Assembly (NCBI GenBank): GCA_031266915.1 | Contig: JAISAB010000015.1 | Location: 1-36,421, forward strand | From: Rickettsiales bacterium | GTDB taxonomy: Bacteria > Pseudomonadota > Alphaproteobacteria > Rs-D84 | Length of the DNA: 36,421 bases | Direction: 5' to 3' | In this document: piece by piece, positions 8,704-17,700 of the stretch | Layout of the letters: each line of letters starts with the position of its first letter | How positions within the stretch are numbered: position 1 is the first letter of the stretch | Notes under the pieces: model-generated | Database searches by the model: none | Told to the model about the DNA's origin: nothing | The model's input: the letters and a program-made list of their open reading frames with translations, nothing else | Program-made: the position numbers and the translations under genes

Positions 8704-9392
8704 TTTTTCTTTCCGCTTGAGATTAATTTATCAGTCGCCGCAATGAATTCTTTTTTCGCCTTTTGAACTTCTTTATCGTATTCTTTCAGAAATTTTTCTT
8801 CGTCCTTGTTCTTGGCCTTATTGGTTGTGTTTTGCGCCGCGGTTGTGCCCGCATTTATCTGCAACTTGTCTGGCAGTGCGACCGTCGGCGCGGCCAAGGT
8901 CTGTACTTTTGGCTCGATCTTTTCAAGTTTTGGCGGGTTATTTTCTTTTGGTGTCGCAGGTGCGGCGGCCGCCGGAGTGGTGGCTGCTTTCGCCGTCGCT
9001 GGCGCGCCGGCTTTGTTCGAACATTCTTTTTCAATCCTGTCGGCTGTTTCTTTTTTAACCAGCCGGCGTTCTTCATCTTCCTTCAACATTAGCATAGTGC
9101 ACGTTTCGCATTCATTCGGCTTAGTTCCAGCATCACATGATAAAGTTTTGTTTGCGCAACTTCCCGTTGTCCACTTTCTAAGTCTTGGAACAGCAGCCAG
9201 CGGAGTATTCATATAACTATCCAGTTGTGCCTGATAAGATTCAGAGAGTTTAGGCCCCGATATTCCCCTTCGGAACATTTCTTGTTTCACACCTATCTCG
9301 CAGTTTTTATAATCAGAAATACTGGCGGCGTGGGCGCCTGTCATGCAAACGAGCGCGAAAACAGAAAAGAAAATAATCAATAATTTTTTCAT
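8700..9392 (-). CDS. Secreted protein with Cys-containing N-terminal half and coiled-coil tail
   Basis: Residues 1-23 form a signal peptide (CMTGAHAA). A 100-residue region with several Cys follows, including a CETCTMLM stretch, then an Ala/Pro-rich linker and a Lys/Glu-rich C-terminal helix (KEYDKEVQKAKKEFIAATDKL) that could form a coiled coil. I know no family. It is the fourth gene of the minus-strand operon, seven bases after the stop of the 169-aa gene and overlapping the OmpA-domain gene by ATGA. The tight packing suggests a joint envelope role. Confidence 0.75.
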   Translation of the reverse strand: MKKLLIIFFSVFALVCMTGAHAASISDYKNCEIGVKQEMFRRGISGPKLSESYQAQLDSYMNTPLAAVPRLRKWTTGSCANKTLSCDAGTKPNECETCTMLMLKEDEERRLVKKETADRIEKECSNKAGAPATAKAATTPAAAAPATPKENNPPKLEKIEPKVQTLAAPTVALPDKLQINAGTTAAQNTTNKAKNKDEEKFLKEYDKEVQKAKKEFIAATDKLISSGKKK

Positions 9393-9399
9393 TTTTTAC

Positions 9400-9909
9400 T
9401 TATTGGTCCGTCAGATATCGCGTGAATATATAACATCCGTGCTCGGTGGGCGCGTTTGACGGATTGTTGCGTCCATGCCAGGACACTTGGTCGCCGCCAA
9501 GACTTTTGTTCAATTCGTCGCAAAGTTTTAATAGTTTGTCAACGTTCGTCTGGCCGGAATTATTTGATTCCGTTAAATGCGCGAACCAGCAGGTGTGCGA
9601 TTCGCCGTGATATCCATGCCGTATATCTGTCTCGTTTTCGATTCTGCCGCTGTTGCCGGCGCATAATGTTTTAAACCTGTCGACAAGCGCCAAATCCGAC
9701 GGGCTCAAACCGCGGCTCTCCATGCCTTTTATCGTCGGGGTCTTGCTGGTATCAATTGTGCAGCCGCTGTCCGCGTCAAACGTTCCGCCCATGTTGTCGC
9801 ACAAGGCTTTTGTATCGGTCAAAAGGTCATTTATTATATAATCAATCTGGTCCGCGCGAACCGGCGCGCAAAACGTTGTCAATAAAGATAATATCAAAAG
9901 CTTTTTCAT
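9400..9909 (-). CDS. Small secreted protein, four-plus Cys
   Basis: A clear signal peptide (MKKLLILSLLTTFCAPVRA) is followed by about 150 residues with spaced Cys and a Trp/His-containing middle (YHGESHTCWFAHL). This resembles a compact disulfide-stabilised periplasmic or surface domain, but I cannot name it. The ATG overlaps the stop of the 541-aa gene by four bases, so it is probably translated by coupling. Length after cleavage is near 150 residues. Confidence 0.75.
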   Translation of the reverse strand: MKKLLILSLLTTFCAPVRADQIDYIINDLLTDTKALCDNMGGTFDADSGCTIDTSKTPTIKGMESRGLSPSDLALVDRFKTLCAGNSGRIENETDIRHGYHGESHTCWFAHLTESNNSGQTNVDKLLKLCDELNKSLGGDQVSWHGRNNPSNAPTEHGCYIFTRYLTDQ

Positions 9910-11531
9910 GATTTGTTCAATAATTGTTCCGCATATTTTATTTTTTGTTCAAGGTTTTTGCAACTTTCGCTATCGCAGTTGTTCGGAAGACTGCGCGCGG
10001 CCTTGACGGCCTGGCCCATTTTCGCGCGCTGGTCGGCCGTTAATGTAACGGACGTCTGTGGGTTTTCGCCTTGGCTACCGCCGGACAGAGAGCCCGCCAC
10101 CAGGTCAAGCGGGTTTGTGCCACCGCCGGTCAGCCCCTTTAACGCATCGCCCAGACCGCCGCTTGAACCAGTGGATGAACTGTTGTTGTTTTCCTTTGGA
10201 ACAGTTGTGCCGTAATCCGCCTCGTGCTCCTTTTCGGCGGTCTTCAGGGCTTTTTCAGCCTTGGAACGGTCAATCGCACGATCAATAGCACCGGACGTAA
10301 TCGCGCCTGCCGCAGTTCCCAGGCCTGCGCCCAGCATCGCCGAACTGGCCGACGATTGTTCGCGCGTCAGGCGGTACGCGTTTTCGCGATACGTCGTAAT
10401 GTCGACGCCAAACCAATTCTGAGTGCAGTCGAACGAATCGCCCGCGTACGCTTTTTTCGACGCGAACGGCGTCGCAGCGTTGTCCGCAAAGAAATTAACC
10501 GTAAAGACGCAATCCAGGCTGCGCTCGTCGAACATGGCGCCCAATCTTTTGCATTGCGCCGCCATCAGGTCGCGCAATTGGTACAAACGCTCTTCGTCCT
10601 TTTTAGCCTGAACCTCGGCGCCTTGGCGCAGCGTGCCGAATACCTGCATAAAGCGGCTGGCAAGCCCACTGTCCGCAGTCTGGCAATTCTTGGCAATCGA
10701 CGCGCAATCCGCGACGGCCTTGTCGCCGGCAGATTTGCCCAGGCACTTGTTAAAACTGACACCGCATTTTTCCACGATGCAGCTGTTGTATCTGTTGCCG
10801 CAATTCAGTGTTTCGGCATAAGAGGCCATTTTGCTGTTCAGGTCGCGGTCGGCCTTAATCTCGCGCGCGAACATTTGGAATTCTTCGCCGCTGCACTTCA
10901 AGTCGCGACGGCACCGGTCCAGTTTGTCACCCCAAATCGTGTCGCCGTCGCCCGCGCATTTGGAATAATCGTTTCCGCATGTCTGCTTCATACAATCGCG
11001 CAGCCCGGCATCGCACGCATTATTAAGGCCCGCCATGGCCGATTCCATCTGCCGATTCGCATTTGACGCCGCATCGGCAGAATCCAGCGCGGCGCGCTGG
11101 GCCCGAATCGCCGCCGCGCGCGCATCGGCCGCCATATCGGATGCATTCGCGCCGGCGCCGGTGGACCCCAGGACTTTGTCAAACTGCGACGATTTGTTTT
11201 CGATGACAACGGTTTCTTCGACGATTTCAGCGATAACTTCTTCGACCACCGGTTCGGCGGCAACGGGCGCGGCGACCGTTACGGTTTCGGTTTCCTTGGT
11301 CAGCAATGCCGGCATCGTTGCGGCGCTGCTGGGGCGCGCGGCCGCGGCGTTGGTGGCGGCGACAGAGCCGCGCTTGACAACCGCGGCCGCAGTGGCATTG
11401 TTGGCCATGCCGAACACCAATAGAGCGAAGAGCGCAGAGCACAAATAACAGTTAACAGAGCACAGAGCACAGCCAACAGATTTGGAACTGTTTGAAGATT
11501 TATTCTGTAAAAAGTTATTTATCCACTTCAT
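9906..11531 (-). CDS. Secreted Cys-rich glycine-zipper protein; signal core encoded by heptamer array
   Basis: The N-terminus has an 18-residue Ser/Asn-rich head, then a hydrophobic stretch (about residues 19-40) and an Ala-rich cleavage zone. Residues 19-37 are encoded exactly by eight 7-bp units at 11422-11477. The mature part has an Ala/Val/Glu linker and two Cys clusters of the form C-x6-C-x4-C-x6-C, one with CGNDYSKC and one with CGVSFNKC. A glycine zipper (MLGAGLGTAAGAI, about residue 400) and a Gly-rich tail follow. The clusters link it to the products at 2-1486 and 11569-12441. Second gene of the operon. Function unknown; envelope location inferred. Confidence 0.8.
   Translation of the reverse strand: MKWINNFLQNKSSNSSKSVGCALCSVNCYLCSALFALLVFGMANNATAAAVVKRGSVAATNAAAARPSSAATMPALLTKETETVTVAAPVAAEPVVEEVIAEIVEETVVIENKSSQFDKVLGSTGAGANASDMAADARAAAIRAQRAALDSADAASNANRQMESAMAGLNNACDAGLRDCMKQTCGNDYSKCAGDGDTIWGDKLDRCRRDLKCSGEEFQMFAREIKADRDLNSKMASYAETLNCGNRYNSCIVEKCGVSFNKCLGKSAGDKAVADCASIAKNCQTADSGLASRFMQVFGTLRQGAEVQAKKDEERLYQLRDLMAAQCKRLGAMFDERSLDCVFTVNFFADNAATPFASKKAYAGDSFDCTQNWFGVDITTYRENAYRLTREQSSASSAMLGAGLGTAAGAITSGAIDRAIDRSKAEKALKTAEKEHEADYGTTVPKENNNSSSTGSSGGLGDALKGLTGGGTNPLDLVAGSLSGGSQGENPQTSVTLTADQRAKMGQAVKAARSLPNNCDSESCKNLEQKIKYAEQLLNKS
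11422..11477. repeat. Eight-unit heptamer array inside a signal-peptide coding region
   Basis: On the plus strand the units are AGAGCGA, AGAGCGC, AGAGCAC, AAATAAC, AGTTAAC, AGAGCAC, AGAGCAC, AGCCAAC, with no slippage. Read on the minus strand they give a Cys/Leu/Val/Ala-rich hydrophobic peptide. Confidence 0.9.
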
Positions 11532-11541
11532 CCCCTGTCTA

Positions 11542-11571
11542 TTATCCCTTATCCATCATCCATTATCCCTA
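11542..11571. repeat. Heptamer array at an intra-operon stop codon
   Basis: TTATCCC, TTATCCA, TCATCCA, TTATCCC on the plus strand fill the gap between two operon genes. The TAG stop of the upstream gene (11569-11571, minus) is at its edge. Confidence 0.8.
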
Positions 11572-12441
11572 CTTCAGTCTGCTGCATGCAGTGTCGTGAA
11601 ACGCGCATAACAGGTTCGCCATGGATTTTTCGGATTCGAATCCAGCCTGGCACTTATTCCGCATATTCGTTTCGCAGACCATTTGAACACACGCAGTCTT
11701 GGCCTTGCCGTCTTTGCATGAATCCTGGGCCGATTTTAGTTTTGCCTCGCGCGCGGTCTGATAGGCCCCGACGATATTGGCTAGCAATGTGTCTTGGTTT
11801 TTAACCGCCATGGTACGCGCGTCGGCCAGGCCGGTGCGGATTGCGTTCATATGCTCGCCGCAACCAGACGCGTCAACTGCGCAGGCGGAAAAGAATTTAT
11901 CGAAATCGGCGTTGTCTTCGCACGACGCATAGTCCGCACCGCAGCGTTTGGCATCAGTCAGGCATGCGCGAATTTCCGTGTCGCAGCTGGTTTTTGTCTT
12001 GGTCTTTTTCGCCGCGGCGAATAATTCGTCGCGCGATGCAGCGATGCCGGCGGCCTTGCAGGATTGTTCGATTAACTGGTCGTATGCTTCGGACGCGTCG
12101 TCAGCTGTGCAGCCGGCGATTTTCTTAATGCACTCGCCCGTAGCCCAGGCATATCGCCCGCCCGGGTCGCCCGGGGCGGATTTCAATTCCTTGGCCGACA
12201 GGGTGTTTTTTGCGGATGCGCCGACGGAAAGACTTTTCAGGCCGGTATCTTCGGGTGCTGCGCCCGCCTGGGACGTACCGCACAGCTGGCATCGGGCGGC
12301 CGGATTGGCGCCGATATTCGTCGCGCAGGCGGAATCCAGACATCGCGTCAAATTCGCCCGCGAACACGACGCAGCGGCCGCCGGCGCGGTTGGTGCGGCA
12401 CAAATAGCAAATAGCAAATAGCAAACAGCAAATTTCTTCAT
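11569..12441 (-). CDS. Secreted Cys-rich protein; signal core encoded by heptamer array
   Basis: First gene of the 12441-6817 operon. After MKK, residues 3-14 (FAVCYLLFAIC) are encoded by five 7-bp units (12401-12435) and form the hydrophobic core of a signal peptide ending near PTAPAAAA. The mature part has about 18 Cys. One run has four Cys each six residues apart, ending CGADYASC, almost the same as in the 2-1486 product; a C-x2-C pair (RCQLC) sits near residue 50. I know no family. The start has AGAGAGA upstream and a TGATATAAT extended -10. The stop TAG lies in an array. A disulfide-rich envelope component is the best inference. Confidence 0.8.
   Translation of the reverse strand: MKKFAVCYLLFAICAAPTAPAAAASCSRANLTRCLDSACATNIGANPAARCQLCGTSQAGAAPEDTGLKSLSVGASAKNTLSAKELKSAPGDPGGRYAWATGECIKKIAGCTADDASEAYDQLIEQSCKAAGIAASRDELFAAAKKTKTKTSCDTEIRACLTDAKRCGADYASCEDNADFDKFFSACAVDASGCGEHMNAIRTGLADARTMAVKNQDTLLANIVGAYQTAREAKLKSAQDSCKDGKAKTACVQMVCETNMRNKCQAGFESEKSMANLLCAFHDTACSRLK
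12401..12435. repeat. Five-unit heptamer array inside a signal-peptide coding region
   Basis: CAAATAG three times, then CAAACAG and CAAATTT, in register. On the minus strand the GCTATTT unit reads as the cyclic peptide A-I-C-Y-L-L-F in every frame. Confidence 0.9.
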
Positions 12442-12458
12442 GTTCTCTCTGAATTCAA

Positions 12459-12466
12459 ATTATATC
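12459..12466 (-). promoter_or_regulatory. Extended -10 of the Cys-rich operon
   Basis: On the minus strand TGATATAAT lies about 18 bases before the ATG at 12441. No convincing -35 box is seen. Confidence 0.55.
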
Positions 12467-12537
12467 AAAAAACACAATAGTATAAAAGGAAAATATTAAG
12501 CCAAAAAAGACGGCAAATAAAAAATTTAACAAAACTA

Positions 12538-12565
12538 TTGACAATGTCATTATTTTGTCTATAAT
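12538..12565 (+). promoter_or_regulatory. Promoter TTGACA-16-TATAAT
   Basis: TTGACA (12538-12543) and TATAAT (12560-12565). The spacer contains ATTTTGT just before the -10, a block also found in the promoters at 18651, 24256 and 25253. Confidence 0.85.
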
Positions 12566-12604
12566 ATGATTCGTAATATAAAAAAATACCCAAAGGAGGG
12601 TGAA

Positions 12605-13633
12605 ATGGCTGTTGATAAAAAGATTTGGACTTATGGCGGGATTGGCTTGGGCGCGCTGATTGTCGGCGGGTTGATTTCTGCTTTTATCGTTAAAGGCAAA
12701 GCGACCGAAGCGCACGAAAAATCTAAAAAACATTCGGAAAGAATCATTGATAATGCCAATGGTATTATTTCCAGACAATCTGGCGAATTGAACGCTATTG
12801 GCCTTGAAAGCGATATGCGCCGCAAGCTGATTGAACATTTGTTGAGCTTTATCATGAAAAGGGACCCGCAGGTTCAAAATGCCGCTACCGAATATTTTGC
12901 TTTGAAAGACAAGCGCGCCGCGCTGCAGGATTCCATTAATAGTTCGCATAACCGGGCCGGCGTTGACAGTCTGTATGTTGCCGAATTTTTCAATCAACGT
13001 ACGGAAGTTGACAGCCTGATAAAAAAATACGACGGCATGTTGAACGATTTGTTCCGCGGTTACGCATCCCCGGAAAATAAAGCCTTGTTAAAAGGCTTGT
13101 TGGACAAAAATACGTTGGTTTTGCCGGATTCCGTCTGGATGAATTCAGAAAACTTTGACCAAAACAGATTGGCGAATGAATTGAAGGTCGCTTTGCAGGC
13201 GAATGATTCTTTGCGCACCGCGCTGGCCAATTGCGGTAAAAATACAGTCTTCGTAAAGCCTGGTGACAAAAGTAATACCAATTCCAACGAACCAAAAACA
13301 CCGGCGAATAGCGCGAAGGTCACAACTGTTGTTCCTGGTGCGGGCGGCGGTACAACGGTGATTGTCAACAACGGCGGAATATATCAGTCCGGCACAATCA
13401 CGAATAACTTTTACAATGGTGGTCAGGCGGCCAATGTGAACGGCAAGCCTGCGTCCAGTGTTACGGAAGTCGCGCCGACAAACGAATCGCCGAAACCAGC
13501 GACTGTTAACAGTAATCCAACGTCCGATGTGACGAAAGAAACCGTGCCCGTTGCAAAAGGCAAATGGGACAAGTATAAAAATTCTCAATTTTCCGGAACG
13601 GTAAAAGTAATCACGGAAAGCAATCAGCGTTAA
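12605..13633 (+). CDS. Membrane-anchored protein with coiled-coil and Thr/Asn-rich tail
   Basis: I chose the ATG at 12605, preceded by AAGGAGGG at the right distance, over the in-frame ATG at 12566, which overlaps the -10 box. The 342-residue product has one N-terminal TM (about 8-30, GIGLGALIVGGLISAFIV). Helical, charged segments with coiled-coil character follow (about 35-170), then a Thr/Asn/Val-rich low-complexity region containing GAGGGTTVIVNNGGIYQSG. No Cys-rich domain is present. Family unknown. It stands alone, divergent from the Cys-rich operon and ending at a shared terminator with the antiporter gene. Confidence 0.75.
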   Translation: MAVDKKIWTYGGIGLGALIVGGLISAFIVKGKATEAHEKSKKHSERIIDNANGIISRQSGELNAIGLESDMRRKLIEHLLSFIMKRDPQVQNAATEYFALKDKRAALQDSINSSHNRAGVDSLYVAEFFNQRTEVDSLIKKYDGMLNDLFRGYASPENKALLKGLLDKNTLVLPDSVWMNSENFDQNRLANELKVALQANDSLRTALANCGKNTVFVKPGDKSNTNSNEPKTPANSAKVTTVVPGAGGGTTVIVNNGGIYQSGTITNNFYNGGQAANVNGKPASSVTEVAPTNESPKPATVNSNPTSDVTKETVPVAKGKWDKYKNSQFSGTVKVITESNQR

Positions 13634-13634
13634 T

Positions 13635-13662
13635 AAAAAATCCGCCGCACGGCGGATTTTTT
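13635..13662. terminator. Bidirectional terminator between convergent genes
   Basis: AAAAAATCCGCC-GCAC-GGCGGATTTTTT. It serves the plus gene ending at 13633, and its T-tract reaches the TAA of the minus gene at 13661. Confidence 0.9.
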
Positions 13663-14569
13663 ACAGCAAAGACACCAGCAGAAACATTACGCCCAGGTAA
13701 CATATACCAGTCCATCGCCCCAATCGCCGAAAATGCAGCATCTGCCAGCAGAACAGGGCGGTCACGCCAATCAGTATCCAAATATCGACATTGACGATTT
13801 CCGGCGCGACGGCCAGCGGGGCGATTTGCGCGCCTCCCGCCACCGCCAGGCAGATGTTCGCCATGTTCGACCCCAGGATGTTTCCGATAATTATGCTGGC
13901 GCGCCGGCGCAGCGCGGCGATTATCGTAATCAAAATCTCGGGCGCAGAGGTTCCAGGCGCGACTATCAGGATGGCCGCCACGCGTTCGTCCAATCCATAG
14001 CTGGCGGTGATTTCCATCAGCGATTCCATGAAGTAATAACTGCCGAAATAAAGCGCGACGGCGCTGCCCGCGATAAGCGGAATTATTTTGCGCCAACTGA
14101 CATTTTGCCGGTGAATCCGATTCTTGGACGAAGCGCTTTTGATTCCGTATGCGACCGCATAGGCGGCGAATACTCCGAATAATACGATTCCATCAAACGC
14201 TGATACCGAACCGTCCGCAATCGTCCACGCCAGAACTATTGCCGCCAGCAGGACGAAGTATAAATCCAGCTTTCTTTTTTCGCCCCCGGTCGTCAGCGGA
14301 TGCAGCAGTGCCCCCAGACCCAAAACGCCCAGAATGCGGAACAAATTCGAAGCTACGGCGTTGCCGACAACCAGCGTGCCCATCCCCTGGGCGCTGGCTA
14401 TCAAAGACACTATGATTTCGGGCGCGGTTATTCCGACGCCGATGACGATTACGGAAACCAGAAATTCCGATACGCCGATTCTGTGCGCCAAACGGCTGCA
14501 GCCACGGACCAGCCAATCGGCGCCCAGGCCCATCGCAATCAAACCAGCAAAAGCAATTATCCAAGTCAT
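13661..14569 (-). CDS. Calcium/sodium antiporter, CaCA family (YrbG-like)
   Basis: About ten hydrophobic segments in two inverted halves, 302 residues, fit the bacterial CaCA exchangers. The first alpha repeat reads GVGITAPEIIVSLIAS and then VVGNAVASNLFRI. The second reads APGTSAPEILITIIAA and then IIGNILGSNMANI. The PE acid residues that bind Ca2+ in this family are in both repeats. The first repeat has GIT instead of GTS and ASNLF instead of GSN, a mild departure. It would exchange Na+ or H+ for Ca2+ across the inner membrane. It lies alone, convergent with the TM-anchored gene and divergent from the 1265-aa gene. Confidence 0.9.
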   Translation of the reverse strand: MTWIIAFAGLIAMGLGADWLVRGCSRLAHRIGVSEFLVSVIVIGVGITAPEIIVSLIASAQGMGTLVVGNAVASNLFRILGVLGLGALLHPLTTGGEKRKLDLYFVLLAAIVLAWTIADGSVSAFDGIVLFGVFAAYAVAYGIKSASSKNRIHRQNVSWRKIIPLIAGSAVALYFGSYYFMESLMEITASYGLDERVAAILIVAPGTSAPEILITIIAALRRRASIIIGNILGSNMANICLAVAGGAQIAPLAVAPEIVNVDIWILIGVTALFCWQMLHFRRLGRWTGICYLGVMFLLVSLL

Positions 14570-14651
14570 CGGACGAAATCATATCTTATCCGTCGCGGTT
14601 CGTTAATAGGACATGATTCGGAGTCATTTCGCCCCCTGATGTTTTTTTGTC

Positions 14652-14681
14652 TGGACAGATAAAAATAATTTGTGTTAACAT
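14652..14681 (+). promoter_or_regulatory. Possible promoter of the 1265-aa gene
   Basis: TGGACA (14652-14657) and TTAACA/TAACAT (14675-14681) have a 17-18 bp spacer; GAGAGAAAT precedes the ATG. Both boxes are imperfect. Confidence 0.4.
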
Positions 14682-14705
14682 CCCAGTCATAGAGAGAAAT
14701 TTAAT

Positions 14706-17700
14706 ATGAAACGCATCAGACTTTTTATACTCGCATTGTTTTTCGCACCGTCGGTACTGTTCGCCGCGAATGATTTTCAAGTCGCGGCCCAGCTGCTGTC
14801 GGCGGCGAAGAACGCCGATATACAACAGGTTCAGAACCTGGTCAATAACGGCGCGAACGTGAACTATACGGACGCCACTGGGCTGTCCATCGTTTGCACC
14901 GCGCTGATGAACAACGATGTCCGCGCGGCCCAGATTCTGCAGATGTACGGCGCGGACGCATCTAAGTGCGACCAGCAGATAAAGGCGTATAACAAGAAAA
15001 AGCCCAAAAAGGAATCCGGGGGGCTGTTCGGTGGGTTGTCATCTGCCCAAAGCATGGCATTGGCGGCGGCGGGGGCCGCCGTTGTTGTTGGCGGATTATT
15101 TCTGCTGACCGACGTTTTTGGTTCCAGTAAAGGCGGCGGCGGTGGCGGCGGCGGCGCCCAATGCCAGACGAATGCATCGTGCACATGCCGTAATGGGGCC
15201 GCTGGCACATGCAGGTCCGACGGCACTTGCGATTGTACTGGCAGTGGTGACGGCGGAACCTCTGGCGGCGGGACTCAGAAATTCGCGTTGCCGTATGGTC
15301 CGGCTTATTTCGACATCGGCGGCAAGGTTGTTTATTCCGAAACGGCGTATCTGAACAATCTGGCATACTGGAGTGACGAAGCCAACGCCGCGCCGCGCCG
15401 GGATTTCAACTATTTCCGCCCGCTTGAGCAGCCAACGAACAACTATTTCGTTGACGGAATCACGCAGTCGGTGCAAAATTATCTGCTGATGATGCACGGG
15501 TATTCGCCGCTGGCGCACGGATATTTGGGAAACGCGACCATTCGCGACTCGGCCACTTACGCGCCGGTCAAGCTGTCTAATTCCGCCGGCGGGGGCAAAC
15601 CTGTTTCCGTCGCGCTGATTACGGCCAACGGCGTGAACCCCACCGGCAGCGCCGGCCGCGGCGGTCCGGGCGGCGGCGTTTCATACGCGGACGGTGCGGG
15701 GGCGGTCGCCAACACTTATCTTGTGGATAAATATTTGAATTACGACAATCCCATCGCCGGCGTTTCGGGCGCCGAAAAGGACGGATTCGATTTGTCGAAC
15801 AGCGGCACCGCCATGAATCCGTACGCGTCCGCGTATGATTCCGCGCTGGCGAAGATTATCGCCGGGTGGGAGGCAGGCGGCCGCGCCGTCGGCGATTTCT
15901 TTGGATTCGTGCCGAACGGACGTCTGGCCGTGTACCGCACGGGCGGCGGCCGTGGAATGAAAAATATCGCGTCGCCTGGGGCGCCTGTCGGAACCGTGGT
16001 CGACAATAACACAAACTCGAAATGGGACACCGGCGATACAATAACGATTGCGGGTGTGCCGTATAAAATCACGTTGAATGACGGCATTTTCTCGGCTCAA
16101 TGCGATTCCACCGGGTTCAATTGCACAACGATTACATGGACTATTAAGGGTTATATCGGCAGGGACGGTGTTTTGTACGTCGACAGCGATTCGGACGGAA
16201 TCACGGATTCGGGATATTCGATAGCCGAATCTGGCGCCGTCACATTAATCAAGCAGTTGGGTGATATAGATTTCAAAAATTTCGAGGCGGCGTACGAAGC
16301 GCGCCGGACCACGGACGTCGACGCCATAGCGAATGCGTCGCTGATTGCCGAATCGCGGTCTTCGGGTTATTTGACTATGGACGGTTTAAAGGTGCTGGTT
16401 ACTGGCCTGGCCGACAAGCAGGCTGCGTATAAAGCATTTGTGAACGAATATTACAACAAAGACACGACCGACGATGCGTCAAACACCCAGGGTGATTACG
16501 CGAACAAACTGTTTAACGGATATAACAACGCGTCTCCGCTGATGGTGTTTTCCGCTGGGGAATTCGAATACGGCCTGGGGACGGGAAAGTCCTTGTCAGT
16601 ATTGGACGCCACGTTCGAAAATTACGCGCCGGTATTGTGGAATGATAACTTGAGGCATTTGTTCATGACCGTGGTTGCCGTCGCCCATTCCAAAGGCACA
16701 TCCGCGGCGACAAACATCGCCGATTACGGCAACGGCACAAACGACACGAAGTTCGGCAAAATCAGCCTGTCGGCATGGCGCGATGAAAACGGAACGACGG
16801 CGGCGGCGGCCTTGGCCGCGCTGGGGTCCAGCGCAACCGATACGCAAAAGACCGCCGCAATCGTCGCCGCGCAGGCGGACGATCATGTCTATGTGTCAAG
16901 AAAATGCGGCTCGGCCGGCAAGGGCGTCGGAGGCGTGGACCCTTGGTGTTTCGCGGCGGCCGGCGCCACAGCCGAGATGGCCACGTCCGCGGCGGCCGGT
17001 GCCTTTGCGTCGCTGAAAGGCGCGTTCAACTATATGACAAATTCCCAGTTGTTCGCGCTGATGGCGCTGACGGCGGACGGGTATCTGCGCGCTTATAGCG
17101 ATGCGGGCGTCAAGTTCACGACCGATACCCTGACGACGTATCTGAAAATCAAATTCGCCCTGCCGACAGAATATGACGAAGAGAATTTAACTGGTTCGGA
17201 TTACTTGAAGGCTTTTGCCGAAGTGTTCGGATACGGCCTGATAGATTTGGAACGCGCGACCAAGCCGACGTCTACGGTGTCGTATTTCAACGGCGACAAT
17301 ATCGTATCGGGCAGCGGAAACGCATATTGGCGCCGCGCGGGCAATACGATATTCAGTTCGTCCAGCGCACTGAATCTGGGCGGCGTGTCAATCAGCGCGC
17401 CGTTCTATGATATATTGGAGAGTCTTGACGGTGCGCTGGTTTTGCCGCGCATTTGGGCAAACGAATTTTCGATGGGATCGACAAGTTCGCGCGCGCTGTA
17501 TATGGGCGACGTGCTGGGGGAATTCAAAGTTCAAAATTCGAAATCCGGGGACGAAATTCAAATCGGCAATCTGTCGTTCAGTATCTCGATGTCTGAAAAA
17601 GCGTACGTCGACAACATGGGCGGTCTGGACAATATGCAATTCGGATACAGCGCTGGCGACCTGGGTTTTAAGGCAGGGTACCAGCGTCACTTTACAGACG

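Noticed and set aside
10224-11066. Plus-strand frame opposite the 541-aa gene
   Set aside because: Composition is typical of an antisense frame and no start signal is seen; the minus gene is coupled to its operon.
11422-11477. Heptamer arrays as CRISPR
   Set aside because: Units are 7 bp with no spacers, and no cas gene is present.
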